From positions 1 to 64,000 of the forward strand of contig NZ_CAMLDC010000015.1 of assembly GCF_946478805.1 (NCBI RefSeq): a stretch of DNA of 64,000 nt, read 5' to 3'. This stretch comes from an uncultured Fluviicola sp. (GTDB taxonomy: Bacteria > Bacteroidota > Bacteroidia > Flavobacteriales > Crocinitomicaceae). Of the stretch, positions 61,347-64,000 are shown piece by piece. Under the pieces are notes generated by a model. That model saw only the letters and a list, made by a program, of their open reading frames with translations, was not told the origin of the DNA and did not search any database. Positions within the stretch are counted from its first letter, which is position 1, and every line of letters begins with the position of its first letter. Both the position numbers and the translations under genes were made by a program.

Positions 61347-63416
61347 ATGAAAAACGCCTTCTTATGCTTATGCGTAAGCATCTCTTATTCTGCCTTTTGT
61401 CAAACTTTCACCGGCGGCGGCGGACCAATCAATGACAACACAACGATTGACATTCCTGTTTCCGTTTCGGGACTTCCAACAACAATCGATACCGTAAACT
61501 TCGGATTGGAAACTGTTTGTATCAATCTGACGCATACGTATGATGCAGATTTAACCGTTTGGATCGTCGCTCCGGACGGTACGGTAGGTATGTTGTTTTC
61601 CAATACAGGTGGCGGAGACGACAATTTCACCAACACCTGTTTGAATTCAGATGCTGCCAGTAGTTTATCTTCAGGTACCGCTCCTTTTACCGGAACATTC
61701 AAACCCTCCGGTCAAATGGGATTGGTAAACAACGGACAAAATCCGAACGGAAGCTGGAAATTGCGTGTGAATGACAATTACGGTGCAGATCAGGGAAATG
61801 TAATCTCATTCTCTATCACCTTCGGAAACAGTCCGGCGAGTTATTTTTCCTTTACTTCTTCGCTTTTACCAATTGTTGAAATCAACACCAACGGAAATGT
61901 CATTCAAAATGATCCGAAGGTAATGGCGGATATGAAAATTCGTTTCAACGGACAAGGAATCAGAAATTACATGACAGATGCGCCTTCCGATTATAACGGG
62001 AAAATCGGTATTGAATTCAGGGGAAATTACTCTTTATCACTTCCTCAAAAACCTTATGCATTCGAAACGTGGGATATCAACGGAAACACCATCGACTCAT
62101 CTTTACTTGGAATGCCTGCTGAAAATGATTGGGTTCTGCTTGCAAATTACAACGACAAATCATTTGCCCGAAATATTCTTCCCTTTCACCTGTTCGACTC
62201 CATGGGACATTACGCTACACGTACACGGTTAGTGGATGTTGTTATGAACGGGGAATATCAAGGAATTTACTTATTGGGAGAAAAAATTAAGCGGGATAAT
62301 AACCGTGTTGACGTGAATAAACTGGACCCCATCGATATCGGTGGAATCGATTTGACGGGTGGTTATATCCTGAAAATCGATTATTGGGACAACACTAACT
62401 CGTGGCAATTGAATCACAGTCCGATTGGCTTCCCGGGATTGGATATTCACATGGTTTATGTGTATCCAAAGCCGCAAGATCTAATGCCTCAGCAAATTAC
62501 TTATATACAAACTTTTATTGACGATTATGAAAATGCGTTGTACGGACCAAATTTCGCTCATCCTAGTTTGGGTTATCGTGCATTCATTGATGTTCCTTCT
62601 TTCATTGATTACTTTATTGTGAATGAAGTCTGCAGAAATGGTGACGGATTTAAGAAAAGTCGTTTTTTCTCAAAAGACAGAGACAAGGCAGATGGAACAG
62701 TGAAAAAATTGAAAGCAGGACCGGTTTGGGATTTCGATTGGGCAGAAAAAGACATGTGGAGCGGTTCTGAGGACGGTTCTCAATTCATTTATGGAGAATG
62801 TGATCAGGATGTGAATGCTCCTGGTTGGTACATCCGTCTACTGCAGGACACTTTATTTGCAAACGAATTACGTTGCCGTTACGATGATATGCGAAGAAGT
62901 ATCCTGAAGGAATCCTACCTAGACTCGAAAATTGATTCCGTTGCTTCAGCTGTGAATGAAAGCCAGGCTTGGCATTATCAGACTTGGGGACATTTAGGAA
63001 GTGCAACAGGAACTCCGGAAGTTCAGGCACCAAGTCAGACCTATGCGGAAGAGGTTCAGCGATTGAAAGATTGGTTCCACAGAAGATTAATCTGGCTGGA
63101 TGCAAATATGCCGGGAACATTGAACGGATGTAGCATGCTTGGAATTCAGGATTTAGTGAATGCGAACAAAATTAGTGCTTATCCGAATCCTTTTTCCTCC
63201 ATTATCACCATCGAGTGGACACAAGCAGATTTGGTAGGAGCAGAATTAACAATTCGGGACGGATCAGGAAGAACAATCAAAACACAAGAAATCTCAACTG
63301 CATCTGCAAGCGATAAATCATTAACAATAACGGATTTACAGGAACTGGCAAATGGTGTTTACTTCATTGAATTGGTAAAAGGTGATGAACATGCTACGTT
63401 GAAAATTATTAAATAA
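61347..63416 (+). CDS. T9SS-exported P-domain/CotH-family protein
   Basis: A 689-residue secreted protein with three parts. Signal peptide about 1-18 (AFCQ). A proprotein-convertase P domain follows (about 20-165; CINLTHTYDADLTVWIVAPDGT, NGSWKLRVNDNYGADQG). A CotH domain occupies about 190-590 (KIGIEFRGNYSLSLPQKPY, SFARNILPFHLFDSMGHY, GEYQGIYLLGEKIKRDNNRVDV, and WDFDWAEKDMW near the expected metal-binding Asp site). A type A T9SS sorting domain ends the protein (SAYPNPFSSIITIEW). CotH proteins can be atypical secreted protein kinases; activity here is inferred, not shown. Confidence 0.9.
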   Translation: MKNAFLCLCVSISYSAFCQTFTGGGGPINDNTTIDIPVSVSGLPTTIDTVNFGLETVCINLTHTYDADLTVWIVAPDGTVGMLFSNTGGGDDNFTNTCLNSDAASSLSSGTAPFTGTFKPSGQMGLVNNGQNPNGSWKLRVNDNYGADQGNVISFSITFGNSPASYFSFTSSLLPIVEINTNGNVIQNDPKVMADMKIRFNGQGIRNYMTDAPSDYNGKIGIEFRGNYSLSLPQKPYAFETWDINGNTIDSSLLGMPAENDWVLLANYNDKSFARNILPFHLFDSMGHYATRTRLVDVVMNGEYQGIYLLGEKIKRDNNRVDVNKLDPIDIGGIDLTGGYILKIDYWDNTNSWQLNHSPIGFPGLDIHMVYVYPKPQDLMPQQITYIQTFIDDYENALYGPNFAHPSLGYRAFIDVPSFIDYFIVNEVCRNGDGFKKSRFFSKDRDKADGTVKKLKAGPVWDFDWAEKDMWSGSEDGSQFIYGECDQDVNAPGWYIRLLQDTLFANELRCRYDDMRRSILKESYLDSKIDSVASAVNESQAWHYQTWGHLGSATGTPEVQAPSQTYAEEVQRLKDWFHRRLIWLDANMPGTLNGCSMLGIQDLVNANKISAYPNPFSSIITIEWTQADLVGAELTIRDGSGRTIKTQEISTASASDKSLTITDLQELANGVYFIELVKGDEHATLKIIK

Positions 63417-63438
63417 CTGCGGATTTTTTCAGATGCAC

Positions 63439-63468
63439 TTGTTGATTTGAAATAATTCCTTATTTTTG
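63439..63468 (+). promoter_or_regulatory. Promoter of the tRNA-Leu gene (TTG-N19-TATTTTTG)
   Basis: TTG at 63439-63441 and TATTTTTG at 63461-63468, with 19 bases between, match the Bacteroidota consensus well. The mature tRNA starts 51 bases downstream; the leader contains a small GCTGTC/GACAGC hairpin at 63492-63508. Confidence 0.55.
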
Positions 63469-63518
63469 CACCCGCTTGCATCGGTAAGTGAGCTGTCAGT
63501 CGGACAGCAAAAATAAAT

Positions 63519-63603
63519 GCCTCGGTGGCGGAACTGGTAGACGCGCTGGATTCAAAATCCTGTACTTTCGGGTGTGCCGGTTCGATTCCGGCCCGAGGTA
63601 CCA
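63519..63603 (+). tRNA. tRNA-Leu(CAA)
   Basis: An 85-base tRNA with the long variable arm of leucine tRNAs, a CAA anticodon in the loop TTCAAAA, the T-arm GCCGG-TTCGATT-CCGGC, and an encoded CCA end. The acceptor stem pairs GCCTCGG with CCGAGGT, so position 1-72 is a G-U pair; the anticodon stem has one T-T opposition. It reads UUG codons. Spurious open frames across it should be ignored. Confidence 0.95.
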
Positions 63604-63646
63604 AAAAATAAAGGCTGAGAAGTTTTCTTCTTGGCCTTTATTTTTT
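63604..63646 (+). terminator. Terminator after tRNA-Leu
   Basis: Perfect 13-bp arms 63603-63615 and 63634-63646 (AAAAAATAAAGGC and complement), the left arm using the final A of the CCA end. A rival arm occurs at 63677-63692. Confidence 0.75.
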
Positions 63647-63784
63647 GTCTTCATTCTCGTTCTCATACTCATTCTTTCTCAGCCTTTATTTTCAGAGCGA
63701 GAAGCAGAATGAGAATGAGAGTTGGATTGTAGTTCTGAATAAAAATCAGTATCTTAAATAGATAACTTAAAATCAGATACTACT

Positions 63785-64000
63785 ATGTTTGAATTTCAGA
63801 ATCTCGAAGTATACAAGAAAGCAAAAGCATTCCATTTAGAATCAAAACAACTAATCCATTCCATCAAACCGGATAAAACGGTAAAAGATCAGTTATCTCG
63901 CGCTTCATTTAGCATAGCACTCAATATTGCGGAAGGATCAGGACGGTTTTCGAAACCGGATAGACGTAATTTCTTCATTGTTTCAAGAGGTTCAGTTTTT
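63785..64000 (+). CDS. Four-helix-bundle protein (23S rRNA intervening-sequence type), cut by window edge
   Basis: The first 72 residues of a protein running off the window: MFEFQNLEVYKKAKAFHLES at the start, then LSRASFSIALNIAEGSGR and KPDRRNFFIVSRGS. This matches the TIGR02436 four-helix-bundle family often found inside 23S rRNA intervening sequences or as free genes near tRNAs, whose function is unknown (family members are small, about 115-125 residues). No rRNA is adjacent here. The frame is open to the end of the window. Confidence 0.8.
   Translation, partial: MFEFQNLEVYKKAKAFHLESKQLIHSIKPDKTVKDQLSRASFSIALNIAEGSGRFSKPDRRNFFIVSRGSVF

Noticed and set aside
63359..63604. 81-residue minus-strand frame over the tRNA-Leu gene
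   Set aside because: It lies across the tRNA and the end of the CotH gene; this is a shadow frame.
63488..63712. 74-residue plus-strand frame over the tRNA-Leu gene
   Set aside because: It includes the tRNA and its terminator in frame; no independent support.
1..64000. CRISPR arrays, insertion sequences, prophage genes and biosynthetic gene clusters
   Set aside because: I looked for regularly spaced repeats, transposase or integrase motifs and clustered biosynthetic enzymes and found none.

Overview
The window looks like a chromosomal segment of a free-living member of the Bacteroidota, probably Flavobacteriales and possibly near Fluviicola/Crocinitomicaceae (an inference from gene content, not tested). 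The signs are several secreted proteins ending in type IX secretion (T9SS) sorting domains, a gliding-motility-type (type B) C-terminal domain, a TonB-dependent receptor with a carboxypeptidase-regulatory-like N-terminus, a YtxJ-type bacillithiol protein, a Bacteroidota-type AMP nucleosidase, TAnnTTTG promoter boxes, and modest GC content. I see no insertion sequence, prophage, CRISPR array, rRNA operon or integrase. One tRNA gene, Leu(CAA), lies near the right end.

Layout. 1-4.3 kb: small membrane protein, YwbE, a DUF2071 protein, a membrane SpoIIE-type phosphatase, a DUF1990-like protein and a CHAP amidase-like protein. 4.3-9.3 kb (minus): peptide-binding lipoprotein, TonB-dependent receptor and a small lipoprotein, probably one transcript. 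9.5-11.8 kb: a secreted protein, methylmalonyl-CoA epimerase, a HAD hydrolase and a small helical protein. 12-16 kb: the 2-oxoglutarate dehydrogenase pair sucA-sucB with a good terminator. 16.3-21.2 kb: a T9SS protein coupled to a short secreted protein, a TPR lipoprotein with a membrane protein, a saccharopine-dehydrogenase-like enzyme and a small secreted protein. 21.2-26.2 kb (minus): a DUF4377/META protein, then FadL-like porin, SGNH hydrolase and T9SS esterase, which together look like lipid-ester scavenging. 26.4-35.6 kb: a giant PKD/Ig adhesin-like protein, an unknown TTG-started secreted protein, NTF2-like, Crp/Fnr, MnmE, a structured intergenic element and a T9SS protein. 35.7-40.7 kb (minus): an ABC permease/ATPase pair and a tight pheS-ytxJ-glutaminyl cyclase-tadA operon. 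40.9-42.2 kb: three related small lipoproteins. 42.2-50.1 kb: an S9 peptidase, and on the plus strand a TPR-SpoIIE phosphatase, a GH20 hexosaminidase and CutC with almost no spacing. 50.3-61.1 kb (all minus): a T9SS metalloprotease, GH92 mannosidase, AMP nucleosidase, a DUF4143 ATPase-like protein with damaged nucleotide motifs, TraB/GumN and imidazolonepropionase. 61.3-64 kb: a P-domain/CotH/T9SS protein, tRNA-Leu, and the start of a four-helix-bundle (23S intervening-sequence-type) gene cut by the window edge.

Functionally this is a mix of housekeeping (TCA cycle, tRNA charging and modification, purine and histidine catabolism) with cell-surface polymer degradation: secreted protease, hexosaminidase, mannosidase, esterases, TonB receptor and FadL porin. 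No single obviously new system stands out. The better leads are a set of TAnnTTTG boxes only 4-5 bases before the ATG of cytoplasmic-protein genes (predicting leaderless mRNAs), a hairpin sequence shared by two distant convergent gene ends, a structured intergenic element upstream of mnmE, mutually exclusive hairpins after tRNA-Leu, a pseudo-ATPase candidate, and the lipid-scavenging and phosphatase-hexosaminidase-CutC operons.
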